Counted from the stretch's first letter, positions 32,075 to 43,054 are shown. The stretch is DNA of 64,000 nucleotides from Halorubrum vacuolatum (GCF_900188065.1 NZ_FZNQ01000002.1:62001-126000), one strand, 5' to 3'. Program-made: numbers and translations. The notes: generated by a model not told the origin, from the letters alone.

Positions 32075-32524
32075 ATGACCGTGGTTAGCGAGTCGATACG
32101 GATCGATGTGCCGGTCGAAACGGCGTTCGAGTATCTCGACGACCCACACAATCACGCCGAAGTCACTCCCAGCGTGTCGGACGTACAGAACGTCGAACGT
32201 CTCGACAACGGCGGAAAACGATTGGACTGCCGGTACAAGATGGCGGGCATTGGTCTGGAGACGGTCCTCGAACAGACGATACACGAGCCGAATCACCGGA
32301 TGGTCTTCGATATGCGCAGTGGGGTCGACGGGGAGATAGACCTCCAGTTCGCGGAGGCGAACGGCGGGACCGAGGTGACATACACCGCAACGTATGAGAT
32401 TCCGGGCCGTGTGCTGAACGCGGTGGTGGAGCCGTTCGCGATCAAGTACAACGAACGGGAGCTCCGAACGGCGTTGGAGAATCTGAAACAACGCCTGGAA
32501 CTCGAAGACGAAACCGAGGCGTGA
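32075..32524 (+). CDS. SRPBCC (START-like) family protein
   Basis: A 149-residue helix-grip protein like polyketide cyclase/dehydratase or coenzyme Q-binding proteins. It starts with SIRIDVPVETAFEYLDDPHNHAEV, continues with alternating beta strands and ends in a long C-terminal helix (ERELRTALENLKQRLELE) that closes the hydrophobic cavity. The ligand, probably a lipid or other hydrophobic molecule, is unknown. ATG 32075 lies ~28-34 bases after aatataaag at 32041-32049. Confidence 0.85.
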   Translation: MTVVSESIRIDVPVETAFEYLDDPHNHAEVTPSVSDVQNVERLDNGGKRLDCRYKMAGIGLETVLEQTIHEPNHRMVFDMRSGVDGEIDLQFAEANGGTEVTYTATYEIPGRVLNAVVEPFAIKYNERELRTALENLKQRLELEDETEA

Positions 32525-32622
32525 ACGAGAGGGGTACACGGCCGACCGCGGGAGCGGATAGATGACAATGAACCACACGACCCCTCCCTGCTCCGATCGT
32601 CTTATGAGGAGGCCACGTCGCG

Positions 32623-33240
32623 TCAGTCGTGCTGGCTCTTTATGTGTGCCGCGTAGAACAGCGGCACGAGCAGCGCGCCGGCGGCGCCGAACGCGAGCGC
32701 GAGCGCGCCGATATCGTCCGAGGTGAGCTGTCGGCCGGCGCCGTTCTCGTCGCCGTCGGGGTCGATGATCTCGTCCTCGGTGTCACCGACCGCGACCGTT
32801 CCCTTCATGCCCACCGCCTCGTGGGGCGTACAGACGTAGTTGAAGAAATCGCCCTCCTCGGCGTCGTCGAAGGTGTGTTCAAAGGTGTGGCCGGCGTCGT
32901 CGACGAGATCGGACTCGAAGCTTCCGTCCTCGGCGGCGACGTTGTGCTCGCCACCCTCACCGGTCCACTCCCAGACGACGGTCGCGCCCTCGTCGATGAG
33001 GACCGCCGCGGGTTCAAACAGCAATCCGTCGTCGCCCGCGCCGACCTCGACGGTCACCTCGTCCTCCTCGCGGAAGTCGACCGTTCCCTCGTAGTTCGAC
33101 ACATCATCTAGATAGCCGTCGTATGCGGCCGCCACGTTTCCGCTCCCGGCGGCCACGGCGCCCGTCGCCGCGGCGGCCCCGACGCTCGCACGGAAGAACC
33201 CGCGTCGGCTCATCGACGTGTCGTCCGCGTTCGATCTCAT
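32623..33240 (-). CDS. Halocyanin (membrane-anchored blue copper protein)
   Basis: A 205-residue precursor. The Tat signal SRRGFFRASVGAAAATGAVA is followed by a cupredoxin domain with copper ligands His99 (GEHN), Cys137, His140 (CTPHEAVGM) and Met145, the halocyanin set. A disordered linker leads to a C-terminal membrane helix (~175-197), so the copper domain is held on the outer face, where it carries electrons in the respiratory chain. ATG 33240 lies ~25 bases after the minus-strand TATA ggttaaatac, hence leaderless. The downstream SRPBCC gene is convergent. Confidence 0.95.
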   Translation of the reverse strand: MRSNADDTSMSRRGFFRASVGAAAATGAVAAGSGNVAAAYDGYLDDVSNYEGTVDFREEDEVTVEVGAGDDGLLFEPAAVLIDEGATVVWEWTGEGGEHNVAAEDGSFESDLVDDAGHTFEHTFDDAEEGDFFNYVCTPHEAVGMKGTVAVGDTEDEIIDPDGDENGAGRQLTSDDIGALALAFGAAGALLVPLFYAAHIKSQHD

Positions 33241-33564
33241 ATCCGCACCGTCGGACCGTGACCGTATTTAACCTCCCGATCCACGGAGGACCGCACACCC
33301 GGCCGACCCCGCCGGCGGTCACGGCGGGACGAAGCGGCCGGTCGCCACGACGGGGTGGAGCGACCCGTCCGTCGTAGAACCCGGTAGTTTTTAAGATGCG
33401 CCCCTGTACCCTCGCACATCACACTCCCGCGGGACACGGTGAGCCGATCGCGGCTCGGCCGTAGCGGGGCCTTAACCGACGCGCGATAAAACGCCGGGGC
33501 AGACGGCCCCTCCATGCGGGTTTCAGTGACAACGCGCCGTTTCGCGGCGCCAGACACACCAACT
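33241..33564. other. Promoter region between halocyanin and RNase J
   Basis: This 324-base divergent gap holds the halocyanin TATA (about 33262-33271) and two plus-strand TATA-like boxes, tttttaaga (33393-33401) and cgataaaac (33484-33492). The second is ~25 bases before ATG 33514, which is in frame with RNase J and would add 17 residues. The first would start a transcript near 33420 with a ~145-base leader. I see no gene here. Confidence 0.5.
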
Positions 33565-34917
33565 ATGGAAATCGAAATCGCGACAATCGGCGGCTATGAG
33601 GAGGTCGGTCGGCAGATGACGGCGGTGCGGGCGGGCGACGACATCGTCATCTTCGACATGGGCCTCAACCTGAGCAAGGTCCTGATCCACGACAACGTGG
33701 AGACGGAGAAGATGCACAGTCTGGACCTGATCGATATGGGCGCCATCCCCGACGACCGGGTGATGAGCGACCTCGAGGGCGACGTGCAGGCGATCGTCCC
33801 CACCCACGGTCACCTCGACCACATCGCAGCCATCCCCAAACTGGCGCACCGATATGACGCGCCCATCGTCGCCTCCCCGTACACGATCGAGCTCGTCAAA
33901 CAGCAGATCCAGGGCGAGAGCAAGTTCCAGGTCGACAACGACCTCGTGAAGATGGAGGCGGGCGGCACGATGGCCATCGGTGACTCCGAACAGGTCGAGT
34001 TGGAGTTCGTCAACGTCACCCACTCGATCATCGACGCGATCAACCCGGTGTTACACACGCCCGAGGGGGCCATCGTCTACGGGCTGGACAAGCGGATGGA
34101 CCACTCGCCGGTCATCGGCGACCCGATCGACATGAAGCGCTTCCGTGAGATCGGTCGCGAGGGCGAAGGCGTGCTCTGTTACATCGAGGACTGTACGAAC
34201 GCCGGTCGGAAGGGTCGAACGCCCTCCGAGTCGGTCGCGAAGGAACACTTAGGTGACACCCTGCGATCGATGGAGGACTACTCCGGCGGCATCGTCGCGA
34301 CGACGTTCTCCTCACACATCGCCCGCGTGAAGTCGCTCGTCGAGTTCGCCCGCGAGATCGGCCGCCAGCCGGTGTTGCTCGGCCGCTCGATGGAGAAGTA
34401 CTCGGGGACCGCCGAACGGCTCGACTTCGTCGAGTTCCCCGGCGACCTCGGCATGTACGGCCACCGGAAGTCCGTCGACCGGACGTTCAAACGGATCATG
34501 AAGGAGGGGAAGGGCAACTTCCTCCCGATCGTCACCGGTCACCAGGGCGAGCCACGGGCGATGTTGACCCGGATGGGCCGCGGCGAGACGCCCTACGAGC
34601 TTGACGACGGCGACAAGGTCGTCTTCTCCGCGCGGGTGATCCCGGAGCCGACCAACGAGGGACAGCGGTATCAGTCCGAACAGCTGCTTCGGATGCAGGG
34701 CGCGCGGATCTACGACGACATCCACGTCTCCGGGCACCTCCGCGAGGAGGGGCACTACGAGATGCTGGACGCGCTCCAGCCCCAGCACGTCATCCCGGCC
34801 CACCAGAACCTCAAAGGGTTCGCCCCGTACGTCGATCTCGCCTCCTCGAAGGGGTACAGCCTCGGCCGTGACATCCACGTCACGAAGAACGGAAACACGA
34901 TCCAGCTCGTCGAATGA
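33565..34917 (+). CDS. rnj: RNase J family 5'-3' exoribonuclease
   Basis: A 450-residue metallo-beta-lactamase/beta-CASP nuclease that degrades and trims RNA. The zinc site is THGHLDH (HxHxDH), with further ligands in [15 protein letters not shown] and [11 protein letters not shown], and the beta-CASP motifs [14 protein letters not shown] and IVTGHQGEP. The family start [18 protein letters not shown] is ATG 33565; an in-frame ATG 33514 fits a leaderless start slightly better by promoter spacing, so the N-terminus is uncertain by 17 residues. It overlaps the next gene by 4 bases. Confidence 0.95.
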   Translation: MEIEIATIGGYEEVGRQMTAVRAGDDIVIFDMGLNLSKVLIHDNVETEKMHSLDLIDMGAIPDDRVMSDLEGDVQAIVPTHGHLDHIAAIPKLAHRYDAPIVASPYTIELVKQQIQGESKFQVDNDLVKMEAGGTMAIGDSEQVELEFVNVTHSIIDAINPVLHTPEGAIVYGLDKRMDHSPVIGDPIDMKRFREIGREGEGVLCYIEDCTNAGRKGRTPSESVAKEHLGDTLRSMEDYSGGIVATTFSSHIARVKSLVEFAREIGRQPVLLGRSMEKYSGTAERLDFVEFPGDLGMYGHRKSVDRTFKRIMKEGKGNFLPIVTGHQGEPRAMLTRMGRGETPYELDDGDKVVFSARVIPEPTNEGQRYQSEQLLRMQGARIYDDIHVSGHLREEGHYEMLDALQPQHVIPAHQNLKGFAPYVDLASSKGYSLGRDIHVTKNGNTIQLVE

Positions 34918-35960
34918 CGAGCGAGACCACGGAGGCGCGGGTGCTGGACGCCATCCGCGAGCGGCGTGATTTAGTCAACGCCGCTATCGATGAGGAGCTT
35001 CCCATACGGCGTCCCGAACGCCTCTATGAGGCGTCGCGGTACATCCTCGAAGCGGGCGGAAAGCGGCTCCGGCCGACGGTGACGATGCTGGCCGCCGAGG
35101 CGGTGACGGACGTCGATCCGCTGTCGATGGACTATCGATCCTTCCCCTCGCTTTCGGGGGATCCCGTCGACGTCATGCGCGCTGCGGTCTCCATCGAGGT
35201 GATCCAGTCGTTCACGCTGATCCACGACGACATCATGGACGAGGACGACCTCAGGCGTGGGGTTCCGGCAGTACACGAGCAGTACGATACGTCAACGGCC
35301 ATCCTCGCGGGCGACACCCTCTATTCGAAGGCTTTCGAGATGATGACCGAAACCGGGGCGGATCCCACCGATGGACTGGAGGCCATGCGGCTGCTCGCAA
35401 CGACCTGTACGGAGATCTGTGAGGGCCAGGCGCTCGACGTCGCCTTCGAAGCGAGAGACGATATCGAACCCGACGAGTATCTCGAGATGGTCGAGTTGAA
35501 GACGGCGGTCCTCTACGGCGCGGCCGCCGCGACCCCCGCGGTGCTGCTCGGCGCGGACGAGGAGGTCGCCGACGCGCTCTATCAGTACGGGATCGACTCC
35601 GGTCGGGCGTTTCAGATCCAGGACGACGTCCTCGACCTGACCGTCCCCTCCGAGGAGCTGGGCAAACAGCGCGGCTCGGATCTCGTCGAGGAGAAAGAGA
35701 CGTTGATCACTTTACATGCCCGTGAGCAGGGCGTCGACGTCGACGGGCTGGTCGACGCCGAGACGCCGGCGGCCGTCACCGAGGCGGAGGTCGAGGCGGC
35801 CGTCGACGCGCTTTCGGCCGCCGGTTCCATCGATTTCGCGCGGGAGATGGCGGTGGACCTGACCGAACGGTCCAAAGAGCACCTCGACGTCTTGCCGGAG
35901 AACGAATCCCGACGGCTCTTGGAGGACATCGCGGACTACCTGATCGCACGGGGCTATTGA
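34914..35960 (+). CDS. idsA: Geranylgeranyl/polyprenyl diphosphate synthase
   Basis: A 348-residue isoprenyl diphosphate synthase that makes precursors of archaeal ether lipids and carotenoids. The first Asp-rich motif is [12 protein letters not shown] and the second is DDVLDL. GGKRLRP near the N-terminus and FQIQDD are the usual allylic and homoallylic binding sites. Its ATG overlaps the RNase J stop (ATGA at 34914-34917). This RNase J-prenyl synthase pairing is common in haloarchaea. The chain length of the product cannot be told from sequence. Confidence 0.95.
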   Translation: MTSETTEARVLDAIRERRDLVNAAIDEELPIRRPERLYEASRYILEAGGKRLRPTVTMLAAEAVTDVDPLSMDYRSFPSLSGDPVDVMRAAVSIEVIQSFTLIHDDIMDEDDLRRGVPAVHEQYDTSTAILAGDTLYSKAFEMMTETGADPTDGLEAMRLLATTCTEICEGQALDVAFEARDDIEPDEYLEMVELKTAVLYGAAAATPAVLLGADEEVADALYQYGIDSGRAFQIQDDVLDLTVPSEELGKQRGSDLVEEKETLITLHAREQGVDVDGLVDAETPAAVTEAEVEAAVDALSAAGSIDFAREMAVDLTERSKEHLDVLPENESRRLLEDIADYLIARGY

Positions 35961-36128
35961 TCACCTGACCGCGAATCTCTGATTCGTTAATCACGCGCTT
36001 CCGATCATCTGATTGCGCGGGGTACCGTCGGTCTGGCCGCGCGATGCTACTGCGGTACGCTCCCGGTCGGACAGTACTCGTTCGACCGGAACGAACATCG
36101 ATTTATATCCGTGCCGCCTTTCTTGGCT

Positions 36129-37055
36129 GTGTCACGGTACCGAGACGTCGTCCTCTTTTTTCTGCTCGCGGGGCTGTGGGGCGGGTCGTTCGTCGCCATC
36201 GAGGTCGGCCTCGAGTACTATCCACCGGTGCTGTATGCAGCGTATCGGTTTTATCTCGCGGCGGCGTTGCTCGTGACGTACGTCCTCCTCACCGAATCCG
36301 GTCCGCTTCCACGGACGCGTGGGGACGCGATGGCCATCCTCTTCAGCGGGGGGCTCTCCGTCGCGGCCAACAACACGTTGCTGTTCGTCGGTCAGCAGTA
36401 CACGACGAGCGGCATCGCCGCGATCACGTACAGCCTCGTTCCCATCGTCACCGCGGCGGTGGCGGCCCTCTGGGTGGGCGAGTCGAGCCTCGACCTTCGG
36501 GGATCGATCGGGGTCGTGCTCGCGTTTCTCGGGGTTGCACTGGTCGCCCAACCGGACCCGGCGAACCTCGCGGGCGGCGTGACGATCGGCGTCGCGCTGA
36601 TATTCGTGGGCGTGATCGCCGTCTCGATCGGTAGCGTCGGCCTGCGGACCGTGGAGACGAGCTTCTCGAGCGTCGCCCTCACCGGCTGGGCGATGCTGTT
36701 CGGCGCGGTGGTCATGCACGCGACGAGCCGCGGCCTCGGGGAGGGACAGCGGCTCCCCGCCACGGAGCTGCCAGCCGTCGTCGCGCTCGTCTTCCTCGGT
36801 ATCTTCTCCTCGGCGCTCGCATACAGCATCTACTTCACGCTCCTCGGGCGTCTCGGCGCCTTCCAGATCAACTTGGTATCGTACGTCGTTCCCGTCGTCG
36901 CCACGGTCGCCGGCGTCGTGCTGCTCGCCGAGCCGGTGACCGCGTTTACGATCCTCGGGTTCCTCGTCATCGTCGCCGGCTTCGGGCTCCTGAAACGACA
37001 CGCCATCGCCGAGGAGGTCCCGAAGCTGGCGGCGAAAGTCGGCGGGCTGTTCTGA
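36129..37055 (+). CDS. EamA (DMT) family membrane transporter
   Basis: A 308-residue protein with ten hydrophobic helices in two EamA repeats, as in drug/metabolite exporters. The N-terminal repeat opens with FFLLAGLWGGSFVAIE, and the second repeat has ALAYSIYFTLLGRLGAFQIN and EPVTAFTILGFLVIV, the common EamA end. The ORF starts at GTG 36111, but atttatatcc at 36101-36110 overlaps that; GTG 36129 lies ~25 bases downstream and is preferred. The substrate is unknown: the family exports amino acids, purines or drugs. Confidence 0.88.
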   Translation: MSRYRDVVLFFLLAGLWGGSFVAIEVGLEYYPPVLYAAYRFYLAAALLVTYVLLTESGPLPRTRGDAMAILFSGGLSVAANNTLLFVGQQYTTSGIAAITYSLVPIVTAAVAALWVGESSLDLRGSIGVVLAFLGVALVAQPDPANLAGGVTIGVALIFVGVIAVSIGSVGLRTVETSFSSVALTGWAMLFGAVVMHATSRGLGEGQRLPATELPAVVALVFLGIFSSALAYSIYFTLLGRLGAFQINLVSYVVPVVATVAGVVLLAEPVTAFTILGFLVIVAGFGLLKRHAIAEEVPKLAAKVGGLF

Positions 37056-37079
37056 CCTTAGTCGCGGGTCACGCCCGGG

Positions 37080-38864
37080 TCACTCCCGGGTCAACCGCGG
37101 ATTCGTCACCGCCCCCTCGGAGGCGGAAGCGAAGTCGCGGGCGTACTTCGCGAGCACGCCGCCTTCGTAGGGGGGCTCCGGTTCGCTCCAGTCGTCGGCG
37201 CGCTCGGCGATCTCCGCGTCGGTGAGATCGACCGCGAGCGTGCGATCGGGGATGTCGATGACGACGTGATCGCCGTCCGCTAAGATACCGATCGGGCCGC
37301 CGACGGCGGCTTCGGGCGCGACGTGGCCGATCATCGGGCCGCGGGTGCCGCCGGAGAAGCGGCCGTCGGTGAGCAGCGCCACGTCGTCCTCGTGACCCGC
37401 GCCGACGACGGCCGCGGTGACGCCGAGCATCTCACGCATGCCGGGGCCGCCGCGGGGGCCCTCGTTACGGATCACGATCACGTCACCGGAGTCGACCGCG
37501 CCGGTCTGTACGTACTCCATCGCGTCCTCCTCGTTCTCGAAGACGCGCGCGGGCCCCTCATGATGGAACTCGTCGTCGCCGGTCACCTTCAACACGGAGC
37601 CGTCGGGCGCGAGGTTGCCCGTGAGGATCTTGATCGCCCCCTCCTCCTCTTTGGGCTCCTCGACGGTGTAGAGGAAGTCGGCCTCGATCGTCTCGTCAGG
37701 TGGGAGCGACCCGTCCTCCTCCAAGCGTTCGATCTCCTCGGCGACCGTGTTGCCGGTGACGGTCATGGCGTCGCCGTGGTACAGTCCGGCGTCGAGGAGC
37801 CGGCGGATCACGACCGGGACGCCGCCGACCTCGTGGAGGTCGTTCATCACGCGGCTGCCGCCCGGCTGGAGGTCGGCGATCTTCGGGGTGCGTTTCGAGA
37901 TCGTATCGAACTCCTCGATGTCGAGGTCGACGTCGGCTTCGGCGGCGAGCGCGAGCAGGTGAAGGACCCCGTTCGTCGAGCCGCCGATCGCGGTTTGAAG
38001 CGCGATGGCGTTCTCGAACGAGCGTCGGTCGATGATGTCGGAGGGCCGCCGGTCGTTCTCGATACAGTCGAGCACCAGCTCGCCGGCGCGTTCGGCGACC
38101 TCGTAGCGCTCGGCGTCCTCGGCCGGCGCGGAGGCGGAGCCGAGCGGCGCGAGCCCGAGCGCCTCGGAGATGGACGCCATCGTGTTCGCGGTGAACATCC
38201 CGCCACAGGAGCCCGCCCCCGGGCACGCGTGGCGTTCGAGTTCGTCGAGTTCCTCGCCGCTCATCTCACCCTGCGCGTACGCGCCGACGCCCTCGAACAC
38301 CTGCACGATGGTGACGTCGCGCCCGTCGTGTTGGCCGGGCATGATCGAGCCGCCGTAGAGGAAGACGGACGGGAGGTCGGTCCGGATCGCGGCCATCATC
38401 ATGCCGGGAAGGTTCTTGTCGCAGCCGGCGACGGTGACGAGCGCGTCCATGCGCTCGCCGAAGGAGACCAACTCGACCGAGTCGGCGATCAGCTCCCGGG
38501 AGATGAGGCTCGCTTTCATCCCCTCGGTTCCCATCGAGATGGCATCGGAGATGGTGACGGTCCCGAACTCGATCGGCATCCCGCCGGCGGCGTCGATCCC
38601 GTCGATGGCCGCGGCGGCGACGTCGTCGAGGTGGACGTTACAGGGCGTGATGTCCGCGGCGGGGTTGGGAACGCCGACGATCGGCGAGGCGAGGTCCTCG
38701 TCGTCATAACCCATCGCCCGGAACATCGATCGGTGTGGGGCGCGTTCGGCGCCCGCCGTCACGTCGTTGCTCCGCAGGGACGGGTCCTTTTTTCCGACAA
38801 ACGGCTCGTCCGTCTCCCCGTCGGCCGACGACTCGGCCTCCGATCGGGGGGGCTGTTGGCTCAT
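37080..38864 (-). CDS. ilvD: Dihydroxy-acid dehydratase
   Basis: A 594-residue Fe-S dehydratase of branched-chain amino acid and pantothenate synthesis, converting 2,3-dihydroxy-isovalerate to 2-oxo-isovalerate (and the methylvalerate homologue). Cluster-binding Cys are in [18 protein letters not shown] and [14 protein letters not shown]. The substrate-binding end [20 protein letters not shown] is typical. A polar ~35-residue N-terminal extension is present. The minus-strand TATA gatttaagaa (about 38886-38895) makes ATG 38864 leaderless. Its 5' region is divergent to an aminotransferase, with palindromes between. Confidence 0.97.
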   Translation of the reverse strand: MSQQPPRSEAESSADGETDEPFVGKKDPSLRSNDVTAGAERAPHRSMFRAMGYDDEDLASPIVGVPNPAADITPCNVHLDDVAAAAIDGIDAAGGMPIEFGTVTISDAISMGTEGMKASLISRELIADSVELVSFGERMDALVTVAGCDKNLPGMMMAAIRTDLPSVFLYGGSIMPGQHDGRDVTIVQVFEGVGAYAQGEMSGEELDELERHACPGAGSCGGMFTANTMASISEALGLAPLGSASAPAEDAERYEVAERAGELVLDCIENDRRPSDIIDRRSFENAIALQTAIGGSTNGVLHLLALAAEADVDLDIEEFDTISKRTPKIADLQPGGSRVMNDLHEVGGVPVVIRRLLDAGLYHGDAMTVTGNTVAEEIERLEEDGSLPPDETIEADFLYTVEEPKEEEGAIKILTGNLAPDGSVLKVTGDDEFHHEGPARVFENEEDAMEYVQTGAVDSGDVIVIRNEGPRGGPGMREMLGVTAAVVGAGHEDDVALLTDGRFSGGTRGPMIGHVAPEAAVGGPIGILADGDHVVIDIPDRTLAVDLTDAEIAERADDWSEPEPPYEGGVLAKYARDFASASEGAVTNPRLTRE

Positions 38865-39009
38865 ACTCGCCCGTCGCGCTCACGGTTCTTAAATCGCCGC
38901 ACCCGGGCAGGGGTTGCAAGCGGCCAGGAGGTATCATCCGTCCCCGACCAGCGGCCGAGTCGATCGGTCGTTTTGGGACCCCCGACCGATCATCACGAAA
39001 ACGATAATT

Positions 39010-39050
39010 GTGTACACTATTTTCCGTAATCGTGGATAAGCTATTTATCC
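39010..39050. promoter_or_regulatory. Two palindromes in the ilvD/aminotransferase divergent promoter
   Basis: gtgtacac at 39010-39017 is a perfect 8-mer palindrome with imperfect arms outward (attGTGTACACtat). ggataa (39034-39039) and ttatcc (39045-39050) form an inverted repeat over the aminotransferase TATA box tatttat (39042-39048). The second would block TBP if bound, so it looks like a repressor site. Confidence 0.45.
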
Positions 39051-39071
39051 GCGTTCGCCGTGGATCTGGGT

Positions 39072-40532
39072 ATGACGGCAGGACCACCGATCGAGGAGAT
39101 CCACTTCGATGACGCGCCGAACGTCGACGCGGTTCCGGGACCCGAGAGCACGCGGCTCTTGGAAAAACAGGAATCGATCGACAGCGGCGCGGTCGCGTAT
39201 CCGAACGACATCCCCATCGCCTTCGCGGAGGGGAAGGGGGCGACGCTTCGGGATGCCGACGGCAACACCTTCATCGATATGTTCGCGGGCATCGGCGTCT
39301 TAAACGTCGGCCATTCGAACCCGTACGTATTGGAGGCGGTCCACGAACAGACCGACCGGCTGGTTCACACCGTCGACTTCCCGACCGAGGAACGGCTCGA
39401 ACTCATCGAGAAGCTCGGCGAGATCGTGCCGCCGGGGCTGCGCGGCGAGAGCAAGGTCGTCTTCGGTGGGCCGACCGGCAGCGACGCCGTCGAGGCCGCG
39501 ATCAAACTCGCGAAGTACAACACCGGCGGAACGGGCCTTATCGCGTTCCGGGGGGCGTATCACGGTGCGACCTCCGGGGCGATGGCGCTCACCTCGAACA
39601 AGGGTTTTAAAGACGACTACACCCCGCTCATCCCCGACGTCGTCCACGCCAAATACCCGTCGCCGTACGCCGACCGTCACGAGTCCGGGGATGCGGCGTC
39701 GATCTGTTCACGCCCGGCGAGCGAGTGTTGCGGGGCCGTCTCGTGTGCGCGGGCGCTCCGCGAAGTCAAAGAGATCGTCGAGGACCCCTACGGCGGCCTC
39801 GCGAACCCCGCGGGCATCTTCGTCGAGCCGATCCAGGGCGAGGGCGGCATCATCGTCCCGCCGGAGGGCTTTTTAAAAGGGCTCCGCGAGATCGCCACCG
39901 AGAACGACATCCCGCTCATCTTCGATGAGATCCAGAGCGGATTCGGCCGGACCGGCAAGTGGTGGGGCTGTGAGTGGCACGGCGTCACGCCCGACATCAT
40001 GACGACGGCGAAGGCGCTCGGCGGGATCGGCTTCCCGCTCTCGGCGACGATCTACCACGAGGACCTCGACACGTGGGGGCCGGGCGGGCACGCCGGCACC
40101 TACCGCGGGCACGTCGTCGCGATGAAGGCCGGCTCGCGTGCCATCGAATACATCGAGGAACACGACCTGCTCGCCCACGCCCGCGACCTCGGCGACCATA
40201 TCCGCGGTCGCCTGGATGCGGTCGCCGCCGGAAACGATCACCTCGGCGACGTACGCGGCAAGGGGCTATTTATCGGCGCGGAGTTCGTCGACGACGACGG
40301 CGAGCCGAGCGCCGAGATCGTCAAGGCGATCCAGAAGTACTGTTATGAACACGGCGTCCTCGTCTGGAAGGCCGGCCGGCACAAGAACGTGCTGCGGCTC
40401 CTGCCGCCGCTCGTGTTGACCGAGGACCTCGCCGACACGGCGCTCGACGTCATCGTCGAGGCGATCGAACACGCCACGGCCGACCCGGCCGCGATCGTCG
40501 GCGGGGCCGGTGGCAGCGAACACACGCTGTAG
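39072..40532 (+). CDS. Class III PLP aminotransferase with a Cys-rich insertion
   Basis: An 486-residue fold-type I aminotransferase of the GabT/acetylornithine kind. The PLP lysine is Lys314 in [21 protein letters not shown] carries the Asp that contacts the pyridine N, and [17 protein letters not shown] is the phosphate-binding block. Residues 205-226 are an insertion with Cys212, Cys219, Cys220 and Cys225. The amino donor (GABA, beta-alanine, diaminobutyrate, ornithine) is not determinable. ATG 39072 is ~25 bases after tatttat at 39042-39048; the GTG at 39060 in the same frame is less likely. Transcription looks regulated by palindromes over the TATA box. Confidence 0.92.
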   Translation: MTAGPPIEEIHFDDAPNVDAVPGPESTRLLEKQESIDSGAVAYPNDIPIAFAEGKGATLRDADGNTFIDMFAGIGVLNVGHSNPYVLEAVHEQTDRLVHTVDFPTEERLELIEKLGEIVPPGLRGESKVVFGGPTGSDAVEAAIKLAKYNTGGTGLIAFRGAYHGATSGAMALTSNKGFKDDYTPLIPDVVHAKYPSPYADRHESGDAASICSRPASECCGAVSCARALREVKEIVEDPYGGLANPAGIFVEPIQGEGGIIVPPEGFLKGLREIATENDIPLIFDEIQSGFGRTGKWWGCEWHGVTPDIMTTAKALGGIGFPLSATIYHEDLDTWGPGGHAGTYRGHVVAMKAGSRAIEYIEEHDLLAHARDLGDHIRGRLDAVAAGNDHLGDVRGKGLFIGAEFVDDDGEPSAEIVKAIQKYCYEHGVLVWKAGRHKNVLRLLPPLVLTEDLADTALDVIVEAIEHATADPAAIVGGAGGSEHTL

Positions 40533-40551
40533 GCGGGACGGTTCGCCTTTT
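40532..40551 (+). terminator. Hairpin with T tract after the aminotransferase
   Basis: GGCG (40532-40535) pairs with CGCC (40544-40547), followed by tttt, beginning at the last base of the stop codon. It is a short, weak stem, but the T tract fits archaeal termination. The rest of the gap to 40806 has two TATA-like boxes (ttttatatcc near 40577 and gttatatacc near 40770) and no gene. Confidence 0.4.
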
Positions 40552-40806
40552 ATCCTCGGTGCGGCGCATCGCCAACCCTTTTATATCCGATACGGCACAC
40601 CTCGGATCGATCGTCCAGTCATTCAAGATCACCCGCTCAATAGTCATCGAGCAGCGGCTGTTCGATCGGTGTATAAAAACGCTCGGTAGATGGCGGAAGT
40701 GATAGCAGCTGTCGTCGTGAGCGTTTGTACGTGATCCCACGGCCTCCCTCCGCTTCCGGCCGACGGGACAGGTTATATACCTCGATGGCATACCGCCGAC
40801 CGACCG

Positions 40807-42087
40807 ATGTCCCACGACGTGCGCACCCGACTGTCGGCGATCCGCCGGGAGTTCCATCGCCATCCCGAGCCGAGTTGGTGTGAGATCCAAACCACGGCGC
40901 GGATCGTCGAGGAACTCTCGCGGATCGGCGTCGATCGGGTCGCCATCGGCCGCGACGCGCTCGCCTCCGATCATCGAATGGCGGTTCCCTCCGAAGAGAC
41001 GCTCGCGGAATGGCACGACCGGGCGGCGGCAGCGGGCGTCGACGACGACGTGTTGGCGGCGACCGCGGACGGCCACACCGGCTGTGTCGCCGTCGTGGAG
41101 CTTGGGGAGGGCCCGACGGTCGGGCTCCGGGTCGACATGGACGCCGTCTCCATGGTCGAATCCGACGAGCCGGGCCATCGACCCGCCGACGAGGGGTTCC
41201 GCTCGGAGACGGCGGGTTACATGCACGCCTGCGGCCACGATGCCCACGCCGCGATCGGACTCGGCGTCGTCGAGGCGGTGAAGGCGAGCGACTTCTCGGG
41301 GACGTTCAAGTGCTTCTTCCAGCCGGCCGAGGAGGTCGCCGGCGGCGGCAAACCGATGGCCGAGAGCGGACACGTCGACGACGTGGAGTACCTGTTCGCG
41401 TGCCATCTCGGGCTGGGCTACCCGACCGGAACCGTCGTCGCGAGCGCGACCGAGCCGCTGGCGATGGCGCACCTCACGGCGACGTTCGAGGGCGCTGCCG
41501 CCCACGCCGGGAAGGACCCGAGCGGCGGGACGAACGCGATGCAGGCGATGGCGACGGGCGTCCAGAACGCCTACGGGATCGCCCGCCACGGCGACGGAAT
41601 GACGCGGGTGAACTTCGGCCGGGTCGCGGGCGGCTCCGCGAGCAACGTCATCGCCGAGGAGATCACCCTCGACGGCGAGGTCCGCGGGGAGACGACCGCG
41701 CTCATGGAGTACACCCGTTCGGAACTGGAGCGGATCCTCTATGCGGCCGCGGAGGTCCACGGCTGTGACGTCGTCATTCGCCGAATCAGCGAGTCGATCC
41801 GCGTCGATAGCGACCCCGTCCTCGGGGCCCTCGTCGCGGACGTCGCTCGGGGGGTCGACGGCGTCGACTCGGTCGTCCCCGAGGCGCCGCTCGGCGCGAG
41901 CGAGGACGTGACCTTCCTCATGAAACACGTCCACGACCGGGGCGGACGGGCCGCTTACGTCATCGTCGGGGGCGACCACCCGACCTCCCATCAGACGCCC
42001 ACGTTCGATGTCGACGAGCGATCGCTTGGGGTCGCCGTCGAGCTACTCTCATCGGCGATCGTAAACGTCGGAGCGAACCGTCCGTGA
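40807..42087 (+). CDS. M20 family amidohydrolase (AbgB/HipO-like)
   Basis: A 426-residue zinc amidohydrolase. The metal sites are RVDMDAV, HACGHDAHAAIG (Cys/His as in M20D), EEVAGGGKPM and the final HQTPTFDVDE. The dimerisation domain FEGAAAHAGKDPSGGTNAMQA lies in the middle. Relatives split aminobenzoyl-glutamate, hippurate or N-acyl amino acids. The ~50-residue loop after residue 45 is unlike typical HipO and resembles AbgB members. ATG 40807 is ~30-35 bases after gttatatacc. No operon partner. Confidence 0.92.
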   Translation: MSHDVRTRLSAIRREFHRHPEPSWCEIQTTARIVEELSRIGVDRVAIGRDALASDHRMAVPSEETLAEWHDRAAAAGVDDDVLAATADGHTGCVAVVELGEGPTVGLRVDMDAVSMVESDEPGHRPADEGFRSETAGYMHACGHDAHAAIGLGVVEAVKASDFSGTFKCFFQPAEEVAGGGKPMAESGHVDDVEYLFACHLGLGYPTGTVVASATEPLAMAHLTATFEGAAAHAGKDPSGGTNAMQAMATGVQNAYGIARHGDGMTRVNFGRVAGGSASNVIAEEITLDGEVRGETTALMEYTRSELERILYAAAEVHGCDVVIRRISESIRVDSDPVLGALVADVARGVDGVDSVVPEAPLGASEDVTFLMKHVHDRGGRAAYVIVGGDHPTSHQTPTFDVDERSLGVAVELLSSAIVNVGANRP

Positions 42088-42220
42088 TTCGTGACCGTCG
42101 CGGCGAACCGGCCGTGACCGACGATGACTGGTTCGTTTTCGACATCAATGGGGCTCCATCGCTCTCGCGACCCTTAGATCGACCCCAACAGTTAATCCCG
42201 AGAGCGCCCGCCTTCCGGGT

Positions 42221-42868
42221 ATGTCACAGGACGAGGTGCCTCCGGCGCTCGAGACGGCCGCGGACGCCGAGCGGCCGCGCGGGATCTTGACGCCCTCCGA
42301 CCGGGACTTCCTCCTCGGGCGGAAGACCGACTACACCGAACACTCGAAAAAACAGAAACGCAACCGGATCCGTCGGCGGGTCAGAAACGCGATCCTCGAT
42401 TTCTCTATCCTCTACGAATGTCTGGAGGACCGGGATCGCCGCACCGTCTTCGACCCGGACGATGCCGACCGCGACGCCTACACCCGGGGGATCACCGATA
42501 TGCTCGCGTTCCTCCATCTGGGGACGATGGGCTATGTCACCCCGTTTAAAGACATGCTCTCGGAGGGGGTCGCGAAGTCCGAACAGCGGCTCGCGGGCTC
42601 GGATTATCGGATGGTCACGGTGGAGTTCAACGTCGAACCGGTCGGACGGATCGACGTCGACGAGGTGATAGCGAAGATCGAAGCCGACGAGTTCGAACGG
42701 ATCACCGACGAGGAGCTTCGCGCGTTCGTCCGCCTGCTCTCGCTGTCGGGCGAACTCTCCCCGGAGGCCGCTCGTGAGGGGATCAAAGAACGGGTCGACG
42801 AGTTCGCAACCGAGATCCGTGACAGTGAGGATCGCCGTGACCGCGCCGTCGAGGAGCTGACGAACTGA
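42221..42868 (+). CDS. Haloarchaeal protein of unknown function, 215 aa
   Basis: I recognise this as a haloarchaeal type beginning RGILTPSDRDFLLGRK but know no function. A basic segment KKQKRNRIRRRVRNAILDF (residues ~41-59) suggests nucleic-acid or membrane-surface contact. A mixed helical region follows (TRGITDMLAFLHLGTMGYV) with no transmembrane helix, and the last ~60 residues form acidic helices with a coiled-coil look. It follows the amidohydrolase by 133 bases with no clear operon link. Its start ATG 42221 lies ~26 bases after a weak taatcc box. Confidence 0.75.
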   Translation: MSQDEVPPALETAADAERPRGILTPSDRDFLLGRKTDYTEHSKKQKRNRIRRRVRNAILDFSILYECLEDRDRRTVFDPDDADRDAYTRGITDMLAFLHLGTMGYVTPFKDMLSEGVAKSEQRLAGSDYRMVTVEFNVEPVGRIDVDEVIAKIEADEFERITDEELRAFVRLLSLSGELSPEAAREGIKERVDEFATEIRDSEDRRDRAVEELTN

Positions 42869-43054
42869 ACTCCCCGTCACAGCGCGGGCGGACGCAGCAT
42901 TCCCTTATTTACCCGTGGTATGAACTCGGTGAGCCGCGGGTGCGGCGCTCCATGGCGTTCCTCGGAGTTGATATCGGAGATAGATACACGAAAAATGTGG
43001 ATCATAACTACAAAATCAGAAACGCTTATGTGTGATAATTTCGAGCACAGTGGT

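Noticed and set aside
37323-39029. 568-codon plus-strand frame
   Set aside because: Antisense shadow of ilvD, with no recognisable domain.
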